Shown: positions 1 through 11,600 of the stretch, one piece after another | Numbering within the stretch: position 1 is the first letter of the stretch | How the letters are laid out: every line of letters starts with the position of its first letter | DNA from: Aptenodytes patagonicus | Lineage: Eukaryota; Chordata; Aves; Sphenisciformes; Spheniscidae | Assembly: GCF_965638725.1 (NCBI RefSeq) | Contig: NC_134949.1 | Coordinates: 13,080,951-13,144,950 of the forward strand | Direction: 5' to 3' | DNA: 64,000 bases | The notes under the pieces: model-generated | Told to the model about the DNA's origin: nothing | The model's database searches: none | Seen by the model: only the letters and a program-made list of their open reading frames with translations | Translations under genes and position numbers: made by a program

Positions 1-1480
1 CGCGCCCCGCCGGCGATGCACATGCCGCCCCGCCGCCCCCCGCCCCGTCACCCCTCGCCGAGCGGGCGCCCCCGCCTCGCCCCGGCCGCGGCTCCTCAGC
101 CGAAGCCGCTCCGGCCGCCTCCCCCCGCCCCCGCCGAGCCGGTCGGCCCCTTCCCCAGCCGCGCGGGGAACTCGGCGCCCCGCTTCTCCCCCTCCCGCCG
201 GGGCGGAGATGCCTCCGCGCCGGCCCCCCCTCCACCCCGCTGACCGAGGCGGGTCCCGACCTCACCGGTCGCCCGGTGCCGCGGGGAGGCGGCGGAGCGG
301 GCCAGCGCGCGCCGCAGACAACAGCAGCGAGGGGAGCGCGAGACGGCGAGGAAGCGGCGGGCGCGCGCGAGGCAACAGCTGGGGGGGGAGGGGGGAGGAG
401 GATGAGGTGGCGCGCGCCCGAGCGGCGGCGGCGACGGCAGCAACAGCGCGCCACCCTAAAGGGCGCGCGCCGCCGAGCCGGGGCCGGGGCCGGGCGCAGA
501 TCGGTAGCCGAGAGCGCCCCCTCCCTCTGCGGGGGTGGGGCCGAGACGTGACTGGCGGCGGCGCTGTCCAACGAGAGCGGGAGGGAGGTGGGGCTGTGCT
601 TGACGGACAGCTCCCCAGGACAGAGGCGGGGCCGGTGTGACAGATAGCCTCCTGCACGAATTGGCAGCAAAGAGAATGGAGGGGGGGTGGGCTCAAGGCT
701 GAACGGCCGCCGGCCGTGAGGGGGACTGGCTGACCTTGATGGGCGTCGCCACGACCGAGTAGCTGCGGGGGGGAAGGCGGGGATTAACTTGAGCGACGTC
801 GCCGCTACGCAGTGACAGCGGGGCGCGGTAGGACGTGCGTCCCCGCTGCCCAATAGCCAGGCCCGGGGCGGGGGGTGAGGAAGGCGGTCGGTTTCCTGTG
901 GCGGAGCGGGCGGGGAGAGTCCGGCCGCCCCCTCACCTGCGCGCTGGCCCCACATACCCTGGCGGGAGGGGGATGCGCCGAGACCCTTGCGCGGGGAGGC
1001 GGCGGCGGCGGCGGCTCAGGGTGGCCCGGGCCCGTGCGGTAGGTGGCGGGGGCGGGAGGGGGCTTCCACCTCAGGTTCCCGCGCTGGGCCTCCGCTACGG
1101 CCCGGGGCGCTGGGAAAGCGGGGCCTCTCGGGGGGAGCCGTGAGGAAGGCCGGCTCGGCTGAGGGAGGGACCGAGGAAGGCGGCGGACCGGCAAGGAAGG
1201 CTGGAGCAGGGATGGTGATGAGGCCGGGCGGCCTGGGGTCAGCCGGTCCGCACCTCCCCTTGGCAAACGGGGGCGGGAGAGGCGGGCGGCCTCCCCGCCT
1301 GGGGCTCCGGGCTGGGCCCTTCCCGGCTTGTCCGGCAGCTGCCTGAGCCACAGCCTCGCGGGGTCGGCCCGGGCTCCCCGAGTCGCTGCCGCCGCCCGGG
1401 GCAGTGAGCGCTAGGCGATCCCCGGCACCCCCGGGGTGCGTCGGGCGAAGGTGGTCGAGGATAGCGACCGTGCCCGCCGA
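1..1480. promoter_or_regulatory. CpG island, probable bidirectional PHTF2/TMEM60 promoter
   Basis: The first 1.5 kb is very GC-rich and dense in CG dinucleotides, with GGCGGG/CCCGCC (Sp1-type) boxes, a CGG run near 1,000-1,015 and a CCCAATAG (CCAAT-type) box near 850. After about 1,600 the sequence becomes AT-rich. TMEM60 is read rightward from 5,000, so this is the natural site of its untranslated first exon; a plus-strand donor candidate (GCG then GTAGGT) sits at 1,039. Minus-strand donor candidates (GTGAGG) at 265 and 936 could end a leftward non-coding exon. In known vertebrate synteny PHTF2 lies head-to-head with TMEM60, so a shared promoter is inferred. Transcription starts cannot be read from sequence. 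The open frames here are GC-driven and proline/arginine-rich, and I do not call them genes. Confidence 0.75.
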
Positions 1481-4400
1481 GACTGCATCGGTCCCGTGCT
1501 GGAAACAGTCTTCTTCAGAGGACCGCGAGAGGCTGTTGAACTGCTGTCGCAGGCTTTGCTTAGCCCGGCACCCTTGGCCGGTTTGCCGGCTTCCTCGTTC
1601 TGTTCCTCTGAACAGTTTCTGAATTTATTGTTTTTTCAGTCAAATTCAGCACTCGGGAGTCTCTGTTTTGCTGAAGAACACTAAAACAAGTGCTCCAGTT
1701 AAAGGGATGTTGTAGTTTGACTTTATTTACACTTTTAAATCTACATAGATTACCTGAACGAAGAATGCACCAATTGCAAGGAGACCTTGTGCGTACCTAA
1801 CCTGTATTCATATCAGACTACTTTGAATGTACTTCTAAAAATGGGGCTGCTGGAATATTTCTTCCTAGGTGTTAAATTACTTGTACCTACTGAATCGGCT
1901 TTAAAATGTCATTTAATTGAGCTAGAGTTCTATTTAATTTGGTTTCAGTATAATATCACTTTCTGAACTTTGTTAGGCAATGTTCAAGGTTTAAATTTAA
2001 ACTTACAGATCTATGTTATTATTAATACTGAGCTGAATGTCATGCCTAAGTTTCCCTCCTCTTTATTTTTTTCCTTCTGAACAGGATACAATTAGCTATT
2101 GTAATAGTCTATTTATGCAGCTCATCCCACCAAGGTCAGTAATGCTATTTAGACAGTGTTTCTCATTACTGAAAATTTTCACTTCCTGCTAATTACGAGT
2201 CCTGTAAGGAGTTGAGAGCTTTTTTTATTTTTATACTCTGCCTTTGACATTCCTTCAGTGTTTTGACAGAAGAGCTAGTTCAGACTTGTACCATATCTGC
2301 ACCCTTTTTCCAGTGTTAACCGTCTTGTGATAGCTGGCCTCTAGCTGAGAATCTGCCGATAATCTCCTTTCTTTCCTAATGAGAGATGGTCAAGTGCTCC
2401 ATGTAATCAAACCCTTCATCGTTATGTCAGCTGTATCCCCAGCTGTCAGCCTTCAAAATTTGGTAGCTTCCTTTACTTGGACTACAAGATCTCAAAAGTA
2501 CACTCGGATTTTCTTGAGTTTTCATCAAAAAAACCCTCTAAAACTGAATGGAGCCTTGCAGTCCTGCCTGGTCTTGCAGTTACATCTCTTAATTAGGTCA
2601 AAGAAAGGCAGCATAGCGTCATCCCATGCCGAGTTCTCTGCCTGTGCTTTTTAAAATTGTTACAAAGTGGTTCTGAACACTTAGGAAAACTGAAAATCTT
2701 TTTATCAAGCGAGCAGCCTTCAAACTGAGTAGCCCCGTCTAATACACCTTCAGTAGCTTTCTATTTCCTCCAGAGACAGTTGATAGCACCTTCTTCGAGT
2801 ATCTGATAACCTGATAGTTCTAACAGCATTGAATTCCTTTTTTCCTTTCAGGCCCAAGTTTCCAGTCTGTTTCTTTGGCTTCTGCTTTCTCCAGTTTGCT
2901 AAAAAGAGATTCTCCTTCTTGTAATATCTATAGCATTGATTTCTAGAACTGGTTTTCAAAAACGTTCTCATGAAAGGAATGTTGAAACTTTGTTTCAGAT
3001 CACTACTCTCTCCACTTTAGCTGCAGACTTGCACTTGAGAATATTGGGAATGTTTTCAAAATACTGGAAACGCTTCAGGCAGGTCATAGTAATTGTTCTG
3101 TAATCCTCTGCACCTGCCAGCTGGTTTAGGTATGGTTCTGTAACAAGAAAAGAGCAATGCTATCTAAACCTCCTACAGTTTTTTGTCTGCTTAGCAATTA
3201 AGTCTTACGTTAGTGTCACTGCTAAGCTTCACCCCCTCCCAAGGAGGGGGTCTCGGTTCCACCCTGCCAGTAGCTGGCTTTCACCAGACCCTTTGGTGAT
3301 CTGAGCAGAACTGAGACAGCAAAAAGCAAACTACAAAAATCCTATTTTAAACTTTTTTTTTTTTGTGCTAGTTCAGCTCAAGGAACTGGCCTGCTCTGGG
3401 TCACGCAAGTGTCAGCCCTAACACAAGGGAGGGGATGCACTGACAGTAACTCCAATTTAGATTATTTTAGGCTAAACTGGATCTCTTCCTTAAGAGAAAT
3501 CCCACTACTATCCACTAAATCCAATCCATTGACACTTCAAACCCAGACTGAACAAAAAAGTAGGTCTGTTGAACTGTGTATCGGAAGACACAGATTTAAA
3601 TTGTAGGACAATTTTAGTGGTGTACAAAACTGTTATCCCCTGGCTCTAATGTAGCAGGTCATCTCCTAACCAGTTAAGCCAGCAGCTTTTACTTCTCTCC
3701 TGGTTCCGATGCTTATCTGAGCACAAAGTTGGTTCGACTTGCTAATCTGGCAAAAAACAAACCCAGTTAAAAAGAAAAAGGTGCTAACAGATTTCTGCTC
3801 ATTCGGTGAGTTTAATAGGCTTAATCGGGTGATCTTGTGAGCATCAGTAATAAGACAGAGGAAGCAGCAGCTTGTGGCCAGGGGCACTGAGGAGACAGAG
3901 GGGAAGCAGGTCTTGCCCTTCCCTCATGGCATCTGGTGGTGAGGATTAGATGCTTCAGAACACATCATCTCACTTTCAGTAATTTAAATATTTTTGTAAT
4001 CTGGAACAAATCAAAGCTCAGTTTCTCATTTCAAGTGGAAGAATATCGGTGTTCTAAAGGGAATTATCAAACTTCTAAAAATCTCCATTTTTTTAAATAA
4101 TTAAGAAACCTATCTCGGCACTGTTTCACTGGTATGTATTAATTATCTGTCTTTGTAGCATGAAATCTTAAAGAAGATCATAGTTGTTCTCACCCCTGCT
4201 TTTTACACTAGCGGTGAAAGGCTTCTGGCAGACGCAGTGGCAAAGCCTTTCAGTTAGGAATATAAAAACTAACTTTTACGACTGTAGGGGCAGATGCACT
4301 TGGCCTTGTTTTTCTTTCGTCATGACTACATAGAAATTTGAATATACTACCAAGCCAATAAACCTAAATAGCGTTCCTGTCAGCCCAGTGCCCGCATGCT

Positions 4401-4958
4401 TGAGATACCTGCCAGAAAGCAAACATCATCCATAGCTTTTAGTAGTTTTAAGATTGCTGCTTGACAGAAAGCGGTAGTAGTGCTTACTGGCTCAATTTCA
4501 GCCGCAGCTCTGCAGACTACAGGATCTTTCAGATGGTTTATTACTTGTGCTTGTTAGCTGGTTTACATTTTACTATGAGTATTTTGTTACGGAGAGAGAA
4601 GCGTTAACCGTGAGGGCCTCAGTACTGGAAGAAAATGGATCTAAACATATTCTTAGCATATTAAATGAGTCTGACAGCTAGTTTAGGATTAAAGCATAAT
4701 TTGTTTCACAGAACAAATTTAGATTAAGGCAGTTTGCACAGCTGACTTACAGCACTTAAACTGAATGGTGGACAGGACCAAAACAGAGTGCTTCACCGAG
4801 GACAGTAGTTATAAAAGAAATGCTAGGAAACGGTATGTAGGTGAGGTTAGAAGGGGTGGGAAACCAAGAACAAGAAATTGGTCTCCTTTAAGGAATATGC
4901 CTAATGGTTGTGCAGTGACATCTTTTGATGCCTTCCCCCTCTCTTTTGTTTTGTTAGG
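1481..4958 (+). other. TMEM60: Probable TMEM60 intron 1
   Basis: AT-rich DNA between the CpG island and the exon carrying the TMEM60 coding sequence. I see no coding exon or recognisable mobile element in it. It contains short T-runs and a small GC hairpin near 3,231-3,251 (CCCCCTCC / GGAGGGGG arms). It ends in a good polypyrimidine tract and acceptor (TTTTGTTTTGTTAG) at 4,958. The donor end is not certain. Confidence 0.5.
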
Positions 4959-4999
4959 TTGTTGCTGACAGCGAAAGACTTCCTCTCAAAGCTGTTTAA

Positions 5000-5404
5000 A
5001 TGAGAATGTCCCTGGCGCAAAGAGTACTACTGACATGGCTTTTTACGTTACTCTTCCTGATCATGCTGGTGCTAAAGTTGGATGAGAAAGCACCATGGAA
5101 CTGGTTCCTCATTTTTATTCCAGTCTGGATATTTGATACTATTCTTCTAGTTATGTTAATTGTAAAAATGGCTGGACGTTGCAAGTCTGGCTTCGACCCT
5201 CGCAACGGCTCCCAAAACATCAAGAAAAAAGCCTGGTATCTCATTGCAATGCTATTTAAGTTAGCCTTCTGCCTTGCCCTCTGTGCTAAATTGCAACGAT
5301 TTACTACGATGAAACTAGCCTATGTATTTATCCCTTTGTGGGCCTTGCTTATTGGGGGTATGATTGAACTTGGATATAATATCTTCTATGTACGAAGAGA
5401 CTAA
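5000..5404 (+). CDS. TMEM60: TMEM60, transmembrane protein 60, complete
   Basis: A 134-residue protein that I recognise as TMEM60 from its N-terminus (MRMSLAQRVLLTWLF) and the KSGFDPRNGS and NIKKKAWYLIAM blocks. Human TMEM60 is about the same length (133 residues), so this is full length. Four hydrophobic segments are visible at about residues 5-26, 33-56, 77-97 and 105-128, so it is a small four-pass membrane protein. Its biochemical function is not established. The whole coding region lies in one exon; the acceptor at 4,957-4,958 leaves about 41 nt of 5' UTR on this exon. The codon immediately upstream of the ATG is an in-frame TAA, so no longer N-terminus is possible. The next ATG (codon 3) has a better -3 base, but the first matches the known protein. 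The gene converges on RSBN1L. Confidence 0.97.
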   Translation: MRMSLAQRVLLTWLFTLLFLIMLVLKLDEKAPWNWFLIFIPVWIFDTILLVMLIVKMAGRCKSGFDPRNGSQNIKKKAWYLIAMLFKLAFCLALCAKLQRFTTMKLAYVFIPLWALLIGGMIELGYNIFYVRRD

Positions 5405-5625
5405 GCTATACTATGTGGTTTTCGACGCTGAGATTGGTACCAAATTACTGGATTATTACACCTTTGCCACAAACTTGATCTCCAAATTAGAACGCCAAAT
5501 AAGAAATCAGTCATACTGGAGACTTTCTCTAAACCAGGCTGAAGACTGAGAGTAGACTTGTTCCACTTTTTATTTTAGAACTGTCGCATATGCTCTTGTA
5601 AATAAAAGTATTTGTTCAACGTAAG
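5405..5625 (+). other. TMEM60: TMEM60 3' UTR
   Basis: Follows the TAA at 5,402-5,404. A canonical AATAAA lies at 5,601-5,606 and is followed by TG/T-rich sequence (TTGTTCAACG, then GCTGTTGTTATTTGTT), a suitable downstream element. The cleavage site is therefore expected near 5,620-5,625. Weaker AATAAA copies further on (for example near 5,893) could give longer forms. Confidence 0.75.
5601..5606 (+). terminator. TMEM60: TMEM60 poly(A) signal AATAAA
   Basis: Canonical hexamer 197 nt after the TMEM60 stop codon, with a GT-rich stretch within 40 nt downstream. Confidence 0.75.
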
Positions 5626-8600
5626 CTGTTGTAATATGATTGCTGTTGTTATTTGTTACATGGAATAAGATACAGGCTCTCACATGCAGGTAGAGGATCT
5701 TCTCAAAGGAACCACAAATGTTCTACCCCAGAGCATTCAGCACACTAGGTAATCCTTGGAAAGAGGACTTAAGTTTTCTACTACTTATGCTGTCACTCAA
5801 GAAATAACCAGTTAACAGTAATTTCTGTAATGTGCTAAATTTGCTTTAACAATCAGTAACAATTGATAGCTGCCAAGTAAGAGCAAAAACGGAATAAAGT
5901 GACTCAGCATTTTCTTTTTGACAGTGAGAATCCATGTCCAGTCTGCAAGACTAAAAATAAGCACTGTTTTTTAAGCTGCTGAAACAGGCACTAACCAGTA
6001 TGTTTACTTAAGGAAAAAAGCTAGTAGCTGAACTGTGCCAGCAGTCCAAGATCCAGAGAAGAGAGAGACAAGGGTGATTACCTTTCCAAGCGAGAAATCA
6101 CCAGTGCCATGAAAGCCTGAAGCTGCAGGGTGAGTTCTGTAACGCTTCTGTACCTGCAGGAACTGGTACTTTAACGAGGATGTTTTTTAATGCCCTAGTG
6201 TATTAAATCTCTGGGGGATTGGCTTTACAGAGTACTGGCAACTCAGATGTGAGTAAATGAACTTGATTACAAGTAATAAATGCCATGAATGGGACTTCTG
6301 GGAAGAGCTGGAACCATTTTGTGGACTGAAAGTGCTCTTCTGGGAGCTGCGATAACACCAAACTCTAATGTGAAAGTTGCCTAGGAGATGGTTAACGTGC
6401 ATGCTGAAGGGATGGATCCATTTACATTTTCTAGGTAGGAAAGAATGTATAGTGACTGAAAAGAGCGCAGGAGAAACAGTCCAAGGTAACAGGAAGTGAC
6501 TAGATCAAAGTGTCTCACAAATAAAAATTTAATTAGGTACATTCAACTGTACTTGTCCTTTAAAAAAAAAAAAATCTTCCTGAAGCATTTGGATTTTCCG
6601 CTTGCTGTTCGGTCACACAGATGTGGGCATACATACATGGGAACCATATTGTCAGACTGCCGAAAGGGCTTTACCTAAGGGAACCACCTGTTCCAGTCTA
6701 GGGCAATGGGTCTCAATTCAGAACATCAGGTAACAAACGAGCTCTAGAAAGAATGTGAGTCATGTTTGCTTCAGAGCAGTTGACTGTCCTGCCTTGCTAA
6801 AGGAGAAACCAAGGAATGACAAAAAAAAGACAGAAAAAATCTTTCTAATCATTAGCTGTTAAAAAAATGCAAAATATTTATAACCCCTTTATTATAATGA
6901 CATGTCAACTTTTACTAAGCAAATCCATGTACTCAGCCCCAGTTTACAAGCATCACATAACCGTATGGGGAGCTGAAACTACCATCTAGAAATCTTTTTT
7001 TCCCTTCAGTGCCTATGAGGAACAGTTCTTTTTGGGAGGTGTGTATCTATTCCCTACTTCATTCTGAAAAATACTTCACGGAAGGACCTTGCTATGTGTT
7101 TGAGAGACTCTTTGCCCACTCATAGGTTCCTGTGAGGAACTGGCTTCCTTCACCATCTTTGTGACTTTCCCAAATTAAAATGGCGCTTGTGTTTAGGGGG
7201 GAGGGGGGCAGTGTCCATCTCAGTGCATGCTCTCGGGCCTGCTGAATACAGGAGAGGGGGGAGCAAGCACACCCATATACATGCTCTGCTTAAGTACACA
7301 TATGTGTGTGCATATATACAGTATAGAGAACATGCTTAATTTGTACATCCAGTTTAGGTTTCTTAAGCAGTTCTTCAGTTCTGTCAAATGGAAACTAGGG
7401 TCACTGAGCTTCCCTGGATGCAGTATTCCAAGGCAAACTAGACCTTTTGTGGAATTTTTATTGGGATGCTTGAAAAATTTGGAAAAGAAAGAGCGTCTAA
7501 AGAACTACCTCTGATTAAATCAAGGTAAACTTTGATGAACCACTTAACAAACATTGCCACAAATACATAACAGCATTTAAGTGCTTCAGACAAGACAAAT
7601 ACACACGCGCGCACACACACGCTCCTCTCTATTTGATGTTAACAGATCATTGTAACTTAACACAGCAAATGATGGGAGAATAAGAACTAGCCACATTAGG
7701 ACTTGGTATATTATTAGCAAGATGGGCCATGAATGGTGACTCTGCCCCCTTAATAAACCCCTTCTGTTCCACAGATGTGACAATTATCTGAAAGTTTGGC
7801 ATCTCTAATTAACTCAAATCAAACACAGTTGTTCCAAATCTCCTTTTAATTGCTGCCTCTAATTCAATACAAAAAGACCAACAATTGCAGTGTTTGGGTT
7901 GCAGGTTTGGGTTGGGGTTTTTTTGTTGTTGTTTTTTTTAAAGGTTTACAAACCTTGAAATAAATGACAGTGATTTTGAAAGCTGAAGCAGACGTTTCTT
8001 TCTGGTGTCCTACAGAAGTCACACACAAATTGATTTCCTTTAGCACAAGATGTTTTTAGGGGACAGCCCTTTGGAAGCGTTCAACTTAGTTTGCAAGTTC
8101 CCAGTCCTTACAGAGATACTTTGGCAAGAGGAATATCCCTTTTGACTTAGGATTTCCTATCAGATTTAACTGACCTAAACGGTGCCGACACCTTTGTACA
8201 TGCAGTCTTGCTTTTTTTGTGGCATCAGAGCTTCCATCAAAAGGATTTATGACACAAAGCACACTGTAGCCAACTGTGACCTTTCCAGAGGTTGTTGCAG
8301 GAATTACCGCTATTCATCATTACCCCCTTCTCAAAGGCACTGTTCACGGCTTTGAAAGGGAGCGAGTTCTCCTCCCGCTTTTTCTTCGGTCTACAGACCA
8401 ATGGGACTGATCCTCATTAAATAGAACAAAGCGAGTGAAAAGCGGATTTGATGAAGGTGGCTGGGAAAAGGGGAAGTTGATGCTGAGATGGCTCATACCG
8501 ATCTGAGAGATACAGGCAGAAGGAAATGACGATCCAAGTACGCAGCGCACTAGAGAACACCTTGTCTCAGTTACCTGCAGCAGCTGATGCAGGGTGTGGA

Positions 8601-11600
8601 GGAGAGAACTTTGCCTTCAGCGGCTTTGTTTTAAAATGCAATTCAAAAGCTTGCTGTTCCGAAATGAAACTGGAAGTATTTATCGTACATTGATGAGATA
8701 GATATATTGTATACATAATATATAGATATATATTGTAAATGGAGATATATATTCAACATCATTTACTTCTCTTCAAATCATTTATACAAGCTTGAACACT
8801 TCAGCATGCATTGCGAGTATCTACTTTTCTCTGATTAAGGAAAACACTCAATGCACATGTGTGAAAGGTCATGAAACTAAAATTTTCAATTACCTATTCA
8901 TACGGCTTTTCTTGATTTGTCACCATTTTAGAAGAGTATCCAGTTTTCTGTTCTTTTTATACTTGAAAAATACCATTGTGACACATACATCCCCACCTTC
9001 AACAAACTTTAACCTACATGCTCTAAGAACGTGTGTACACGCATCCAAAACACATTGCTAGGCATGGGCGACAGTATTAAAAAATTAGCACAGGACAAAG
9101 TTGCACAATGATTTAAGAGATGGAAGCAGTATCATTTTCTGACATACATGCAGAGCAGTACAGAAACAAAATCCTAGAGTAACCTCATGGAAATTTTCAC
9201 ATTGCCCAGTTTAAAAGTTGGGTGACACAAAGGTATTGATGAAAATGAAATTTATGAGACACTCAGAGACTCAGAATTCTAACAACATCAGGCGTTGCCT
9301 ATTTTAACGCCACTGTATTTTGGGAACAACCGACATGGCTTTTCAGCAATAAAGCTCCTGAATAACTGCCTCCTCAGAAATAAGTTCTTTGAATTCATTA
9401 GGACGGAAAGCATAGCACTATCATGTAACACATGACACTTTTTTTTTTTTCCTTTTTAATTAAGATTGAGGTAAAAATAACTATGCTGAGTTGGAAGAAG
9501 AGTGTTTGTACCTTTTCATTGTACCTTTATTGTTCTAAGGTTTGGATGGAGTCAGTCTCCCATATGGGCCTTTTAGACCTGAACAGGCCTGGGCATCAAC
9601 CTGCTGCTGCTGAAAAGCATCAGGCTTTGTGGACTAAGGCAATTTAAGGAATCGCTGCAGTTGGACCACTAGAGTACTATTCAAGATTAATTTGACATTT
9701 TCTCCTTGTACTTGTACTGAAGTTGGATAAAGAGTAGAAAAATCTGCAACTCAGTAATGCCATTTCCTTCAGTCTGCCTTTTCGAACAAAACCAACATCA
9801 CGAGCAGGCAAATGTAAAAGAAGTCTTCATACAGCACAGAGTGACAGCGTAAGAGCAAGAAACTGGGAAGAAATGAGAACCCAAGCTTAGCTTACCTGTG
9901 TTTTTATCTCAGTGCTCCTTTTGAAGTTTATGAAGAAATCACTGCTAAAAGATATTTTTTAGTCTAAGAATTTAATTTCTGATATTAACAAAAGCTCTCA
10001 GCGGCACCGGTTAGACAGACAAGTACCGGAGTGTTATTGCATGCTTAGGCTATAGCTTTAGCAATCTTGACTTATGCTACAGTAGTATGACACACACAGC
10101 TCTAATCCTCAAGGTTTTCTTCTTCTGGAGACACTTATGGAATAGCTTTCTCAGCTAACGGCCCTATTTTGTCTCAATACAACCAGATAAAAACACTGCC
10201 ATGAAAAGCATAGTCCTTAAAACACAGGCCTAAGCTCTACCAAGCATTGCACTTTCATTCAGGTAGACTGGAAATTAGTTGGTAAAAGAAAACAGAATAT
10301 CAAGATAGTTATTGAAAAATAAAACTTGATGAAAATCAAAGTTTAAACTGCTGTTTTAATCAATGTTTTTATCAGAATATCATAACTGTACACCAAATAT
10401 TAAAGGACTATTTAGGACTAATGCCCTCGTCAGTAGGCTCATCTACCAGCATGACCAGAACATGAGACGATCAGTGTTCAGCTGGCACTCAAGTACAGCA
10501 CAGCTCCAAAGCAGAGGAAATATTAGCATCACAGCACAAACAGTGGTTAGAATATAGTACACTGGATTTGCAAAGCAGTATCCCTGATGATTCTAACAGA
10601 AACAGCAATCTAGACGTTGTGAAGTTAATCACTGCTTCTGAACAGAACACAAAATAATCTGCATTTCTAAGAAAAATGAAATGAGTGACTGATGGGAATC
10701 AAAGTTTCCCAAATTTTCCCATGTATGCTGCAAACTCAGTGGGATCTGCACAAAATATCAGTATCACCTATTACACAGTTTTTAAAGTGCATTTCATCCA
10801 TTTGAGAAAGTAATAAAATATCAGTTGAACACAGTGACTCACAATCAGAGAAAACATTCTCAACAGCATCACTGACAGCGAAGCACAGACCAGTGAAAAT
10901 TTGTCCTTTCCGTTTCCAACGTGTGTACATTCACCGTAAGGTAACAGGCGCTGGTCTGCCTAAGGACAAGGTTCTCGACATACCTGACCACTAGAAAGAA
11001 AAGGAATGAAATTACACTTGAGAAGCCTGCAAAGTTCTTTTGTCGCTGGATCAGAATCAGTACAGTTTTCACCCTAGTAGGGTCAGGTGGTAGTCTGCTA
11101 TCTCACAACAGTTTATTTTGCCAATGAGCATGGAGAAAACATGGATTTATTTCAATCAATTCAGCATCCTTATTCACATGCAGATATTCGAAAACAGTCA
11201 TTTTGATCAATGAATATCAGTCCTGTGTTTCTTGGAAGACTTATTCCGTTTCCCAAATCTGTAATGTTCGGATCCGTTTCACAGCATTCTACTATTTTAC
11301 GTCTCCATTTCCTACATCATTTGCAATGCCAACTTATTTACTGTGCACATGTATATCTGCTTAAAAATCAATTTTATTTATCACCAAGGAATTCTTTCAC
11401 AGATGAATACTTAAATCATCACCCTCTGAAATAATACTTTATTTCTAATACTAGATAGAATTAATATTTCAGTTAAAGAAGTATTGAAATATTCACTATA
11501 GTAACAAGGAAGGGAAAATCTGCATGCCAGCAGTACCTGTAATGAAAATGCTGTTTCAGAGTCAATCTGCAGGCATTTGGAGGGCTGGGGGATGATACAA

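Noticed and set aside
16-1351. Several overlapping proline-, arginine- and glycine-rich open frames on both strands
   Set aside because: They follow from CpG-island composition (few stop codons), overlap each other in most frames, and resemble no protein family.
3231-3251. Short GC hairpin (CCCCCTCCCAAGGAGGGGG) considered as a small structured RNA or terminator
   Set aside because: A stem of 8 bp in an intron with no flanking features; chance palindromes of this size are expected, and such terminators are not used in vertebrate nuclear genes.
5364-5549. 61-codon plus-strand frame overlapping the end of TMEM60
   Set aside because: It starts inside the TMEM60 coding sequence in another frame and extends into the 3' UTR; no recognisable product.
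7227-7622. ATG-rich frames around CA/TG dinucleotide tracts near 7,227-7,622
   Set aside because: Microsatellite-driven frames on both strands; no homology or start context.
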